Assembly (NCBI RefSeq): GCF_019334305.1
Contig: NZ_JAHWGH010000018.1
Coordinates: forward strand, 1 to 64,000
DNA: 64,000 nt
Direction of reading: 5' to 3'
DNA from: Rossellomorea orangium
GTDB lineage: Bacteria > Bacillota > Bacilli > Bacillales > Bacillaceae_B
The notes beneath the pieces were generated by a model. That model ran no database searches, was not told the DNA's origin, and saw nothing but the letters and a program-made list of their open reading frames with translations. Below are positions 52,478 through 61,215 of this stretch, piece after piece (position 1 is the first letter of the stretch; every line of letters begins with the position of its first letter). The position numbers were made by a program, and so were the translations under genes.

Positions 52478-53269
52478 CTACACCGTATGAATATCCTTCT
52501 TATTATAAATAACGAGACTCGTAATCAAGGAAACAACAATTAAGACCAGTCCCAGGATTAGGAATGTCCATTCATAACTCTGGTGATCCATAATATACGT
52601 GTAATCGAAGTACTTAAAGGGGGTGAAATAACGAGTGGTTTCTTCCGAAGCTCCCACCATCCCCACTAAAAAGAAAGTGAATACCACACCTAAAGAAACC
52701 GAAATGACCGATTTCACTTTTGAAAATACGACCGCAATGATCATGCCAATTGCAAACATGATCAATTGAGTGAAAAAGAGTGTAAGAGAAATCAAGAAGA
52801 AAACATCCAGACTGAACTCCTCCACCTTAACAATATTGGCAATAGTGATGGCCGAAGTCATATAAACGATATTCGTGAGCAGTATTGAAGTCAGAGCTGC
52901 CAGCACTTTAGAAGAAAGGATTCTCATGCGTGTGACGGGCTTGGTAAAAAGAAAATCAGCAGTCTTTTCCCTGATTTCTTTCGAACCGATCGAAATCCCA
53001 AGATTCATGGCCTGAATGGCACCGCATAATGTAATGTACAGAAAGATATAAGAATAAAAGCCGTTAAGAGACCCAATCGTGTCGACTTGAATTCCCAATG
53101 CTTTTCGAACACCTTCCGGGAATCCTTCCAAAAGCTTTTTAAATTGGTCTATTTCTTTAGATATGGACGGGAACATGGACATGAATAAAATCAACAAGGC
53201 GATGAGTGCTAAGGTCCATATCAAAGTGGATTTCCGATAAGCCTTCAGTTCATAAAGGAAGATATTCAT
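52478..53269 (-). CDS. ABC-2 type transporter permease, subunit 1
   Basis: A 263-residue, six-helix permease: FLYELKAYRKSTLIWTLALI at the N-terminus and SIGSKEIREKTADFLFTKPVTRMRIL as coupling segment. ATG behind GAGGCTTGATTCTTT, six bases after the ATPase stop. Together with the ATPase and the second permease it forms an exporter of unknown substrate, under the TetR gene upstream. Confidence 0.85.
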   Translation of the reverse strand: MNIFLYELKAYRKSTLIWTLALIALLILFMSMFPSISKEIDQFKKLLEGFPEGVRKALGIQVDTIGSLNGFYSYIFLYITLCGAIQAMNLGISIGSKEIREKTADFLFTKPVTRMRILSSKVLAALTSILLTNIVYMTSAITIANIVKVEEFSLDVFFLISLTLFFTQLIMFAIGMIIAVVFSKVKSVISVSLGVVFTFFLVGMVGASEETTRYFTPFKYFDYTYIMDHQSYEWTFLILGLVLIVVSLITSLVIYNKKDIHTV

Positions 53270-53275
53270 AAAGAA

Positions 53276-54160
53276 TCAAGCCTCCTTTTCATAATAATGC
53301 ATAAAGATTTCTTCTAAGTCAGGCTCCTCGATCCAGAGATTCGTAATATCAATATTGGCAATCTTCTTCATGACAGTGTTAATATCTCCCCTAAAGAGGA
53401 AGCTTACGTGATTGTCTTTCATTTCCAGGTTATTTACACCCTCAAGTTCAAAATAAGAAGGATCTATTTCAACGTTGATTTCTATTTTGAACTTTTTATG
53501 ATTGTTTTCTTTTAGTGTGCTGATCTTCTCAACCTGAACGATCTTTCCTTCTTTAATAATCGCGACTCTATCACATAGACGCTGAACTTCACTCAGAATA
53601 TGAGATGAAAATAGGATGGTCGCTCCTTTTTCGTTTTCAGCTTTAAGTAGTTCAAAGAATTTTTGCTGCATTAGGGGATCAAGTCCTGATGTAGGTTCAT
53701 CCAAAATAATCAGTTTCGGCTCATGCAATAGTCCTTGAATGATTCCCACCTTCTTTTTATTACCAAGTGAGAGATCGTCAATCCTCTTCGTTAAATCCAG
53801 GTTTAACACTTCAGCCAATTCGTTGATCCTTTTCGAGCAATCCTTTTTATAGAAGCTTGCAGAATACTTCAGGAGATCCATTACTTTCATATTGTCATAG
53901 TAAAATACTTCAGATGGCAGGTATCCAACTTCCTTCGCAATTTCAGGCGCATATTCGATACAGTCTTTTCCAAAAATGGTCGCACTCCCGCTTGTCGGAT
54001 GAATGAGTGATAGAAGTGTGCGGATTGTCGTTGACTTACCGGCTCCATTGGGTCCGATAAAACCAAAGATCTCCCCTTTTTCGACGTGAAAACTGATATC
54101 AGCAATCCCCCTCGATTTCCCATACGTTTTAGTCAGTGAATGAATTTCAATCACATTCAT
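53276..54160 (-). CDS. ABC transporter ATP-binding protein of the exporter
   Basis: A 294-residue ABC ATPase: Walker A GPNGAGKST, Q-loop GYLPSEVFYYD, signature LSLGNKKKVG (an LSGGQ variant typical of BcrA/NatA-like exporters), Walker B LIILDEPTSGLD and H-loop SSHILSE. The last 80 residues are an extra regulatory part. ATG behind AGGGAGGATAAACG. Second gene of the TetR-ATPase-permease-permease operon. Confidence 0.88.
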   Translation of the reverse strand: MNVIEIHSLTKTYGKSRGIADISFHVEKGEIFGFIGPNGAGKSTTIRTLLSLIHPTSGSATIFGKDCIEYAPEIAKEVGYLPSEVFYYDNMKVMDLLKYSASFYKKDCSKRINELAEVLNLDLTKRIDDLSLGNKKKVGIIQGLLHEPKLIILDEPTSGLDPLMQQKFFELLKAENEKGATILFSSHILSEVQRLCDRVAIIKEGKIVQVEKISTLKENNHKKFKIEINVEIDPSYFELEGVNNLEMKDNHVSFLFRGDINTVMKKIANIDITNLWIEEPDLEEIFMHYYEKEA

Positions 54161-54178
54161 CGTTTATCCTCCCTTTTT

Positions 54179-54799
54179 CTATTTGTAAAATGAGATCTTC
54201 AACAATTGGATATAAGCGTCGATCTCATCCAGAACTTCCTGCTGATTGATTTTATCTACCGAGAGTGACTTCGCTTTTTTCTGTTGTTGGTTGGCGATGC
54301 CTTCAAAAGTCCAATAAATGATTTGAATCGATTTTTTTACATCGATTCCATCTTTGAATTTTGATGTATCGATATTAGAAAATAATGTCGCAAAACTACT
54401 CTGAACCATCTTTTCTTTATATTTCTCAATATCGTCTTTTACCTCTGGTGCTTCTTCTGAAAAGGCACTGGTAAGGAAATTGATCAAATCAGGATATACA
54501 GAAAATAGTTCAAATTTTATCAATGTAACTGAGCGGATCGTAACGAATATATCATGCTCATTCCAGTCGACCTTATCGTAAATTTTGTCTGTGAATAATT
54601 CTGAAAGGTATTCGTACAGAGAGATGTACAATTCCTTCTTACTCTTAAAATAATGAAAAAGGATTCCCTTGGATATTTTTGCTTCCTTCACGATGGCATT
54701 CGTAGAAGCTTTCTCATAACCGTTCTCGGAAAATACCCGTGTTGCTGCGTTAATGATTCGATCTTCCTTCTCAGAATCAATGTTTAACATTTTAAACAA
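54179..54799 (-). CDS. TetR family regulator of the ABC-2 exporter
   Basis: A 206-residue TetR protein: NAATRVFSENGYEKASTNAIVKEAKISKGILFHYFKSKKELYISLY is the helix-turn-helix. The start is uncertain: TTG 54799 is 11 bases from AGGAG, while ATG 54790 is 20 bases away; longer frames run into the operators. First gene of the exporter operon, 19 bases before the ATPase gene, with two perfect palindromes upstream, so it is probably an autorepressor of the whole operon. Confidence 0.87.
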   Translation of the reverse strand: MFKMLNIDSEKEDRIINAATRVFSENGYEKASTNAIVKEAKISKGILFHYFKSKKELYISLYEYLSELFTDKIYDKVDWNEHDIFVTIRSVTLIKFELFSVYPDLINFLTSAFSEEAPEVKDDIEKYKEKMVQSSFATLFSNIDTSKFKDGIDVKKSIQIIYWTFEGIANQQQKKAKSLSVDKINQQEVLDEIDAYIQLLKISFYK

Positions 54800-54830
54800 A
54801 CTTTTACACTCTCCTATAATAAGGATTTCA

Positions 54831-54847
54831 TTGACCAACATGGTCAA
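54831..54847. promoter_or_regulatory. TetR operator 1 of the ABC-2 exporter operon
   Basis: TTGACCAACATGGTCAA: a perfect 7-bp inverted repeat (TTGACCA/TGGTCAA) around three bases, 32 bases before the TTG start of the TetR gene. Confidence 0.7.
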
Positions 54848-54863
54848 CTTCATTCTACTCTTT

Positions 54864-54880
54864 TTGACCACTATGGTCAA
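54864..54880. promoter_or_regulatory. TetR operator 2 of the ABC-2 exporter operon
   Basis: TTGACCACTATGGTCAA, the same perfect arms around a different three-base centre. Its centre lies 33 bp (about three helical turns) from operator 1, so two dimers could bind one face of the DNA. Confidence 0.7.
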
Positions 54881-54987
54881 TATTATTTTTCTATAATGGT
54901 TCTTGATACTATGCTGAACAAAACTCCATCATATTCATTCTCCTTAATGAAACAAACCGCAATAATCCAAGTGAAGATAGATGAATG

Positions 54988-55018
54988 ATAAAAGCTCAGG
55001 TTCGCCCTGAGCTTTTAT
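54988..55018 (-). terminator. Terminator of the FluC pair
   Basis: ATAAAAGCTCAGG (54988-55000) pairs perfectly with CCTGAGCTTTTAT (55006-55018), followed by T-rich sequence on both strands. Confidence 0.8.
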
Positions 55019-55065
55019 GTATGTTCTATTTGATTGCGGTTGCAACTAATGCTTATGAATTATTA

Positions 55066-55422
55066 TTATCTACCTGCTATCATTCCGAAAAAAGCGAATA
55101 AAATGCCAAATGTATAACTCATTACAAGATAAGAAATAAGAGGTTTCCATCTTTTTTGAACAAAAAGTTGGATGTTTTCCAGTTTAAAAGTCGAAAATGT
55201 TGTGAAAGAACCTAGGAATCCTGTTCCCAGTAACAAAACACCATTTTCGCTGATACCGACTCCCATTACATAACCCAGTAGAAATGATCCAAGCAGATTT
55301 ACACTTAATGTGGCATATGGAAAATCAGACATACTGTACTTTTTAAATATACGGCTGATCCAGAAGCGGGCAATGGCTCCAAAGAATGCACCGAATGCCA
55401 CCAACATTCCATTTACGATCAT
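55066..55422 (-). CDS. crcB: Fluoride efflux channel subunit FluC 2 (CrcB)
   Basis: A 118-residue, four-helix fluoride channel: GAFFGAIARFWISRIF, SVNLLGSFLLGYVMG and GFLGSFTTFSTFKLE are the Fluc hallmarks (GAxxR, NxxGSFxxG and GxxGxxTTFSTF). Starts two bases after its partner's stop, so they are translated together and can form a heterodimer. It keeps cytoplasmic fluoride low. Confidence 0.9.
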   Translation of the reverse strand: MIVNGMLVAFGAFFGAIARFWISRIFKKYSMSDFPYATLSVNLLGSFLLGYVMGVGISENGVLLLGTGFLGSFTTFSTFKLENIQLFVQKRWKPLISYLVMSYTFGILFAFFGMIAGR

Positions 55423-55424
55423 CT

Positions 55425-55823
55425 TTAAGCCCCCTTCTGCTTGTACTGGGTGAATTTATCCGTTCCTATTTTATAGCCCGCCCATGACATGATCAAGCCA
55501 CCGGACGCACTACCGACTAAATAAAGGAGTGCCATAAAAAAGTGTGAATGGGAAAGAAGATTAACGGTTTCCACACTGAATGAGGAGAACGTAGTGAAAG
55601 ATCCGATCAACCCCGTTCCAATGGCAGTTGCTAACATCGGTTGAAGCTTCTTTATCCGAAATAAATAGGTGGTCAACAACCCCAATGTAAAGCTCCCGAT
55701 CATATTTGCCAAAAAAGTCCCCAACGGGAACGTATGGTTCCACCAATCCCCGGTAAATATTCCTATATAGTATCGTAACAAAGCCCCCACCATTCCGGCA
55801 GCCCCAACGAATATGTAAACCAT
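55425..55823 (-). CDS. crcB: Fluoride efflux channel subunit FluC 1 (CrcB)
   Basis: A 132-residue Fluc protein: GAAGMVGALLRYYIGIF, LANMIGSFTLGLLTTYLF and GLIGSFTTFSSFSVETV carry the family motifs. ATG behind GAGGTGGAAAC. The two-gene arrangement is usual in Bacillus. I looked for a crcB fluoride riboswitch in 55824-55950 and did not find a convincing one. Confidence 0.9.
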   Translation of the reverse strand: MVYIFVGAAGMVGALLRYYIGIFTGDWWNHTFPLGTFLANMIGSFTLGLLTTYLFRIKKLQPMLATAIGTGLIGSFTTFSSFSVETVNLLSHSHFFMALLYLVGSASGGLIMSWAGYKIGTDKFTQYKQKGA

Positions 55824-55954
55824 GTTTCCACCTCATAAGATCTTATTGTTAATGAAAGAGACTCCCGCCTATACGAATGCATCAGTAGAAGCCATCTACT
55901 TTATAGTAGAAAAGCAAACTTGTTGCGCAATTAGCGTATTTCACGCCAATTATC

Positions 55955-57313
55955 TTACATTAATTTGGTTATAAACATTGTGGCAATCCCAAAATAGATA
56001 AGGAGGGAAAGAATATCATTGATCGTGGTAATCAAGGGACCAGAAGCTACCGCAGGATCGACGTTGAACTTATACAGAATAAGCGGGATGATTGTTCCTG
56101 CCAATGTCCCGATGATCAATGTGATCAGTAAAGAACTTCCCACCACAAATCCCAGGACCATATTTCCCAACCATATATATGCGATCAGAGCAATCATGAC
56201 CGCACAAGTGACTCCGATGATGATACCAACCCATAATTCACGGAAGATCAGCTTCACGACTTGTTTTGCATCAAGGTCGTGGGAAACAAGACCCCTGACG
56301 ACCACAGCCAGTGATTGAGTGCCTGTATTTCCTGTCATACCCGCAATCATGGGCATGAAAAAGGCGAGGGCCACCACTTGTTCCAGCGTTGCAGAGAATC
56401 TGTCTATGATACTTCCTGAAACAAGACCAATGAATAATAACAAAATGAGCCAAGGGAGACGGCGATAGGCAGCCACGAATGGTTTGGTCGTAAAGTCGAT
56501 GGACTTCCCCGACGCAGACAGTTTCTCGATATCTTCATTTGCTTCTTGAATGACGACATCAATGATATCATCCACGGTTATGACTCCAACGAGTCTGCCA
56601 TCTTCTTCAATGACAGGCAGCGTGATGAAGTCGTAACGGCTGATCAATTTTGCCACTTCTTCCTGGTCGGTGTGCACATCCACTTTTACAACCCGGCTGT
56701 ACATGATATCTTCTATTTTATCGAATAACTCACTAAGTAATAAATCCTTATAGGAAATGACCCCAATCAGTTTTTTATCTTCGTCAATGACATACAGATA
56801 GTTTAGATATTCGGCCAATTCAGCAAAATGCTTGAGCTTATCCACCGCTTCGCGAACACTGTAATGTTTAGGAATCCAGACATAGCGGTTGTTCATGATA
56901 CGACCGGCCGTTTCCGGCTGATAGGTCATGAGATTCTGGACTACCTGTGATTCTGCCTGGTTCATCTCAGACAAGAGTTCCTCTATCTTCTCAGGTTCCA
57001 AGTCTGTCAGTAACGTGGCCAGATTGTCATTTTCCATCAAATCGAGGACTTTAGTAGACTTTTCGATCCCCAATTTTTCCAATACGATTAACTGATCTTC
57101 CCTTCCAATCTCCTGGATGAATTCCGTCAATTGTTCCAGTGGTAAATACAATAGAAATTTATTACGATGCTTGGATGGAATATGTAAATATTGATGAGCT
57201 ATATCATAAGGCTGCAGCTCTTCAATGATATTTAAGAAAACGTCTTTCTTACCATCTTTCAAGCTTTGGATAATGGCAAGAGTGATTTCATTTTCCGTAA
57301 TGGCTAATGTCAT
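55955..57313 (-). CDS. mgtE: Magnesium transporter MgtE
   Basis: A 452-residue MgtE channel: N-terminal helical domain (about residues 10-130, DLEPEKIEELLSEMNQAES), two CBS domains (about 135-255, IGVISYKDLLLSELFD and LVGVITVDDIIDVV), a plug helix, and five C-terminal helices with the pore sequence FFMPMIAGMTGNTGTQSLAV. ATG behind AAGGAGTAAGCAT. Imports magnesium and is gated by cytoplasmic magnesium through the CBS domains. The 107-base leader carries a long stem. Confidence 0.92.
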   Translation of the reverse strand: MTLAITENEITLAIIQSLKDGKKDVFLNIIEELQPYDIAHQYLHIPSKHRNKFLLYLPLEQLTEFIQEIGREDQLIVLEKLGIEKSTKVLDLMENDNLATLLTDLEPEKIEELLSEMNQAESQVVQNLMTYQPETAGRIMNNRYVWIPKHYSVREAVDKLKHFAELAEYLNYLYVIDEDKKLIGVISYKDLLLSELFDKIEDIMYSRVVKVDVHTDQEEVAKLISRYDFITLPVIEEDGRLVGVITVDDIIDVVIQEANEDIEKLSASGKSIDFTTKPFVAAYRRLPWLILLLFIGLVSGSIIDRFSATLEQVVALAFFMPMIAGMTGNTGTQSLAVVVRGLVSHDLDAKQVVKLIFRELWVGIIIGVTCAVMIALIAYIWLGNMVLGFVVGSSLLITLIIGTLAGTIIPLILYKFNVDPAVASGPLITTINDILSLLIYFGIATMFITKLM

Positions 57314-57356
57314 ATGCTTACTCCTTATGATGATTTCTCTTTAATGTGCGCAATAG

Positions 57357-57397
57357 GGAGATACCCGATGGAGTAGCTTCCCCCTGATAGTATCTCC
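57357..57397 (-). other. Structured leader candidate before mgtE
   Basis: GGAGATAC (57357-57364) and GTATCTCC (57390-57397) form a perfect 8-bp stem; its 25-base loop contains a further partial pairing (GGAG with CTCC-type segments on the minus strand). It lacks a T-run, so it is not a simple terminator for the helicase gene. It does not resemble the much longer M-box magnesium riboswitch. Confidence 0.35.
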
Positions 57398-57420
57398 TAA
57401 AGCATGTATAAATTCTACTA

Positions 57421-60400
57421 CTATTCCACTCTTTGCTCATCTATAGATAATATTTCCTTTAATTCATCCTCGGTTAAGGTTTGTACGACGTTTTCATTCG
57501 GACTCATGACTTCCTGGATCAAATGGCGTTTTTTATCCTGAAGCTCGTTCATCTTCTCCTCGATTGTTCCTTTGGCAATGAGCTTGATCACCTGCACCGT
57601 ATTTTTCTGTCCCATCCGGTGTGCACGATCCGCTGCCTGTTCTTCTACGGCGGGATTCCACCACGTATCGTAGAGAATGACCGTATCGGCACTTGTTAAA
57701 TTCAGCCCCGTTCCCCCTGCCTTTAAAGATATGAGAAAAACGTTCCGCTCACCATGATTGAATCGATCACACATCCGGATCCTATCTTCAGATGGAGTGT
57801 TTCCATTTAAATAGAAGTAGGACTGTCCTTTCCCTGAAAGCTCGCTTGCCACCATTTCAAGCATTTTTGTGAATTGTGAAAACACCAGGACGCGTCTTCC
57901 TGATAATCTGGATTCCTCAAGCAAGTCCATGAGATGCATGAATTTCCCTGAGGTACCTTGATAGCCATCTACAAATAACCCCGGGTGGCAGCAGATTTGC
58001 CTCAACCTGGTCAAGCCTGCGAGAATCTTTATTTTGTTCTTTCTTAACGTATTTTTATCCAAATGCTTCATTGTGTCATGCCTCAGCTTCGCGAGATAGG
58101 CCGCGTACAGCTCTTTCTGCTGAGGAAGCAGCTCTATGGATTCGATGAATTCCTCTTTGCCGGGAAGCTCAGCCAAAACATCCTCTTTTAATCTGCGAAG
58201 AACAAACGGTCTGATTCTCTTCGAAATGTCTTTTTTTGTCAGGCGGCTGTAATCCTTTAGGCCACGGAATAAGTCAGGAAAAACAACGTGGAATATGGAC
58301 CAAAGCTCCTCAAGGGAGTTCTCCACAGGGGTTCCCGTCAATGCAAAGCGATTTTCAGCTTGTATCCTCTTAACGCTTCTGGCTGTTTTGGTGACTGGAT
58401 TTTTAAATGCTTGTGCTTCATCGAAAAAGACAGTATGGAATTTTTGAAGTTCAAACCATTTACTGTCGCTGCGAAGTAAAGGATAAGATGTAATAATCAC
58501 ATCAACATCCTTCATTTCCTTTTGTTTTTTCCTTCGTTCCACTTGGTTCCCATCCAGGATGAGAGTCTGTATGTCGGGAGCAAATTTCACACATTCTTTT
58601 TTCCAGTTATAGGTAAGGGATGAAGGACACACTATGAGAACCGGGAACTTCCTAGATCTGATATCATCAAGTACAGAAAGGATATAGGTAATACTCTGTA
58701 CCGTTTTTCCCAGCCCCATGTCATCTGCCAAAATCCCTCCCATTCCATAATGGGAAAGAGTCTTCATCCAGCGATACCCGGTTTTCTGGTAACCTCTCAG
58801 CAGTGGATCCATAGAAGAAGGAATTGAAATCTTCCTACTATCGGGATCCATGAGGTGCCGGAAGCATTCTTTAAAGGAGTCTTCCATAATGAATGTTTGT
58901 ACTCTATCTACAGAATCGAGCAAATCCAGACTTTGATACAGTGGGAGCTCCAGCCCCTTCGCAAGATCATTCTTCTCGGCTTGTGAGGTATTAAGGAACC
59001 GCTGGATTTCTTGGAATTCCTTTGATTCAAGTGACAGCAGTGAACCGTTTTTCAGCCTGAAATATTTCCTTTTTTCTTCCAACGCTTCGAGAATTCCCAT
59101 CACCTGATTGTCTGGTATACCATCCATTTCAAATGAAAATTCCAACCAGTTCATTCGTTCCTTTTTCACTTTCACCCGGATTTTCGGCGTATGATTGCCT
59201 TTGGATACCCTATTCCTGACAGCGGTGGTGGCAAAGATTTGAACATGTTTCTGAATCTTCGTCACCCCATAGGTTAAGAACTCATACTCTAAATCCTCAT
59301 TATGTAAAAAGTATCCCCCTTCTGTTTTCCCGAACGAAAACTCCTCCATCCATTCGAGGATTCGGTCTTCCTTCTCGACATCACGGATGATAAGTGATCC
59401 TGAAGGAGTTTCCCTATTTTCAAGAGGATGAATGACCACTCCGTCATAATGAAATTCAAGTCCCGCTAATAGACGATTTTTAACCCGGTCGAGATACAAT
59501 TTCGCCACAAGGGGGGCCGTATCCAACCTCCGGGCTATGTCTTCTGAAAGTTTCACCTCACCTAATTTCTTTAGACCTACAGCAACTTTATCGAGGAAAA
59601 AGCCAATCTGTGATTGGGGAATCGGGATGTATTCGTTTCCTGATCTATTCAGGAGTCTCTTTAATTCAGAAAGTCGTTTAACGTCCATGCTTTCAAGCTG
59701 TGTAACTTCCCCATCATGTATGACCACTTGATACTGATTCAAGATGATCATGTTCCTTAGTCCTGAAATACCTAATTGGAAACCGCCCCCTTCATCCAGC
59801 GTAAAGTCGAATGTTAACGGAAGAGGGAGTGCCCTTTCCATGATTTCCACCAAGCCCCCATCACTTTGGAGTATTTTCACATTTTCACTTCTTAGCAAAA
59901 GTGGTAATAGCTGCTCCCAGGACGATGGAGGAATAATCAAACTGTCGTAACTGTCATTTGATGCATTTGTTGATAAGGTCACAAGATGTTGAATGACAGC
60001 ATCCGTTGCATTTTCAAAGCAATGAAACTCTTGATTGAATAGTAAGGAGTCTGAAATATGAAACGGTTTCCCTTCGTTTAAGCTATAGAGAAAAGGACGG
60101 ACCCCATGCACCTTAATATTCTGTATGGTGATGTCGATTGCGATCACCTCTTCCCCGCTCAGAAGGATTAGTGGCCGAATAAGGAATTCACATTGCAGGA
60201 CCTGTCTGTTTTCAAAATGACGCAGCTTACCCGTTTTTCGAAAGGAATCTTCTTGAAAAAGGGTGAAAAAGTCCTCAGTGATGCTATCCTCAGAAGGTCT
60301 TGTGCTTTTCTGCTGATGTTGAATCGCCATAAAGACAGCTGCAATATGTTGACAGTCTTTATCAAATGATGCAAGCTTTGGACAACTGCATTCAGCTTCA

Positions 60401-60585
60401 ATTTCACCCCCTGCATCCTCTTGAATGGTCACGTGGAAATCTTCTTCCCCCATGACTGTCGCTTTATAATAGTCGTTTGTCGATTCTTCTATTTTCACTT
60501 TATTCGATCGGTAATACGCTTCTCCCCGTTTGTAAGAAACGGTACCGCATCGATCTTTTATGAGTTTTTGGTGTATAACGTTCAA
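57421..60585 (-). CDS. SNF2-family DNA helicase with SWIM zinc finger (YwqA-like)
   Basis: A 1054-residue SNF2/RapA-like ATPase. The SWIM finger (ECSCPKLASFDKDCQHIAAVF) lies near residues 65-85, followed by a long SNF2-associated region. The ATPase core begins at about 610: Walker A ILADDMGLGKTVQS, VFFDEAQAFKN (motif II), FALTGTPVENSLEELWSIF (III). The second lobe has VLVFSQFTKMLEMVA and EEQAADRAHRMGQ (VI). The TTG at 60585 fits GGAAGGAACAGG; the ATG six codons upstream has no site. Likely remodels DNA-bound proteins; the B. subtilis relative is YwqA. Confidence 0.87.
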   Translation of the reverse strand: MNVIHQKLIKDRCGTVSYKRGEAYYRSNKVKIEESTNDYYKATVMGEEDFHVTIQEDAGGEIEAECSCPKLASFDKDCQHIAAVFMAIQHQQKSTRPSEDSITEDFFTLFQEDSFRKTGKLRHFENRQVLQCEFLIRPLILLSGEEVIAIDITIQNIKVHGVRPFLYSLNEGKPFHISDSLLFNQEFHCFENATDAVIQHLVTLSTNASNDSYDSLIIPPSSWEQLLPLLLRSENVKILQSDGGLVEIMERALPLPLTFDFTLDEGGGFQLGISGLRNMIILNQYQVVIHDGEVTQLESMDVKRLSELKRLLNRSGNEYIPIPQSQIGFFLDKVAVGLKKLGEVKLSEDIARRLDTAPLVAKLYLDRVKNRLLAGLEFHYDGVVIHPLENRETPSGSLIIRDVEKEDRILEWMEEFSFGKTEGGYFLHNEDLEYEFLTYGVTKIQKHVQIFATTAVRNRVSKGNHTPKIRVKVKKERMNWLEFSFEMDGIPDNQVMGILEALEEKRKYFRLKNGSLLSLESKEFQEIQRFLNTSQAEKNDLAKGLELPLYQSLDLLDSVDRVQTFIMEDSFKECFRHLMDPDSRKISIPSSMDPLLRGYQKTGYRWMKTLSHYGMGGILADDMGLGKTVQSITYILSVLDDIRSRKFPVLIVCPSSLTYNWKKECVKFAPDIQTLILDGNQVERRKKQKEMKDVDVIITSYPLLRSDSKWFELQKFHTVFFDEAQAFKNPVTKTARSVKRIQAENRFALTGTPVENSLEELWSIFHVVFPDLFRGLKDYSRLTKKDISKRIRPFVLRRLKEDVLAELPGKEEFIESIELLPQQKELYAAYLAKLRHDTMKHLDKNTLRKNKIKILAGLTRLRQICCHPGLFVDGYQGTSGKFMHLMDLLEESRLSGRRVLVFSQFTKMLEMVASELSGKGQSYFYLNGNTPSEDRIRMCDRFNHGERNVFLISLKAGGTGLNLTSADTVILYDTWWNPAVEEQAADRAHRMGQKNTVQVIKLIAKGTIEEKMNELQDKKRHLIQEVMSPNENVVQTLTEDELKEILSIDEQRVE

Positions 60586-60759
60586 AATACCTGTTCCTTC
60601 CATGAGTATCTTCAGGTTTGGTTAAACCCTGTTTCACACTTATCATAACAACAAAGCGGGAAATTAGAAATAATGAGACGGTATTACTATTTTAATAGAA
60701 ACGTATAATTCCGGGATGATCGTCATAAAATAAAAGGAATGGAATCCTACAGAAAAAAC

Positions 60760-60787
60760 CCGCACTATGAGGCCAGTCATAGTACGG
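60760..60787 (-). terminator. Terminator of the holin-like peptide gene
   Basis: CCGCACTATGA (60760-60770) pairs with TCATAGTACGG (60777-60787) with one wobble; the minus strand continues GTTTTTTCTG. It lies 17 bases past the stop. Confidence 0.8.
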
Positions 60788-60803
60788 AAAATATCCTAGT
60801 TCT

Positions 60804-60884
60804 CTACTTTTCAATATGATTCAATAACGAAAGGATGAAGCTTCCTGCTTGGAACATAAGCATGAAAATATAGTATTGCTCCAT
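60804..60884 (-). CDS. 26-residue holin-like peptide, possible type I toxin
   Basis: An 81-base gene with near-perfect AAAGGAGG, eight bases before the ATG, and its own terminator. The peptide MEQYYIFMLMFQAG... is one hydrophobic helix ending SLLNHIEK. It has the form of the Firmicutes putative holin-like toxins (MxxYxxLxLMxxFGxxIxxLL), which act at the membrane and are held in check by antisense RNA. Assignment rests on pattern and gene structure only. Confidence 0.6.
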   Translation of the reverse strand: MEQYYIFMLMFQAGSFILSLLNHIEK

Positions 60885-60993
60885 TATTTCCACCTCCTTT
60901 CGGGAGAATTATTTGTCCCCATTTGATATGTATGTAGGATTCACTCACTTCATGCGTTTTTTTGTTGTGAATTGCATATGCCTTGGAAATCCA

Positions 60994-61033
60994 AAAATCC
61001 CGTGTGGTCTTTTGAGAGATCACGCGGGATTTT
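60994..61033. terminator. Strong bidirectional terminator
   Basis: AAAATCCCGTGTGGTC (60994-61009) pairs over 16 positions (two G-U) with GATCACGCGGGATTTT (61018-61033); T-runs lie on both sides. No annotated gene ends here, so it may mark the 3' end of a rightward antisense RNA across the holin-like gene. Otherwise the 331 bases of 60885-61215 hold only the SatP promoter. Confidence 0.7.
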
Positions 61034-61153
61034 TTCACATACGGAATAATGAAATATCCTGGGAGATTTTTATCTACGAAACATAAAATGCCATATGCTA
61101 CACAACAGCAGAACGATAAATTTATGAAAGTTTCGCTTACATCATTTTTTCTA

Positions 61154-61182
61154 TTGCATACCGTGACTTTTCCATGTAAATT
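61154..61182 (+). promoter_or_regulatory. Sigma-A-like promoter of the acetate transporter gene
   Basis: TTGCAT (61154-61159), a 17-base spacer and TAAATT (61177-61182), 34 bases before the start codon. Confidence 0.55.
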
Positions 61183-61215
61183 AGTCAAGTATGTTTAATA
61201 GGAGGTATCATCAAC

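Noticed and set aside
55824-55950. Possible fluoride riboswitch before the FluC pair (minus strand has GTAGATGGCTTCTACTGATG).
   Set aside because: The small GTAGA/TCTAC hairpin loosely recalls the crcB motif, but the AAACGC and ATGACTCC elements and the pseudoknot partner are missing.
60811-61188. Long minus frame of 125 codons overlapping the holin-like gene.
   Set aside because: It would run through a strong terminator hairpin, lacks a ribosome binding site, and is in a different frame from the well-supported 26-codon gene.
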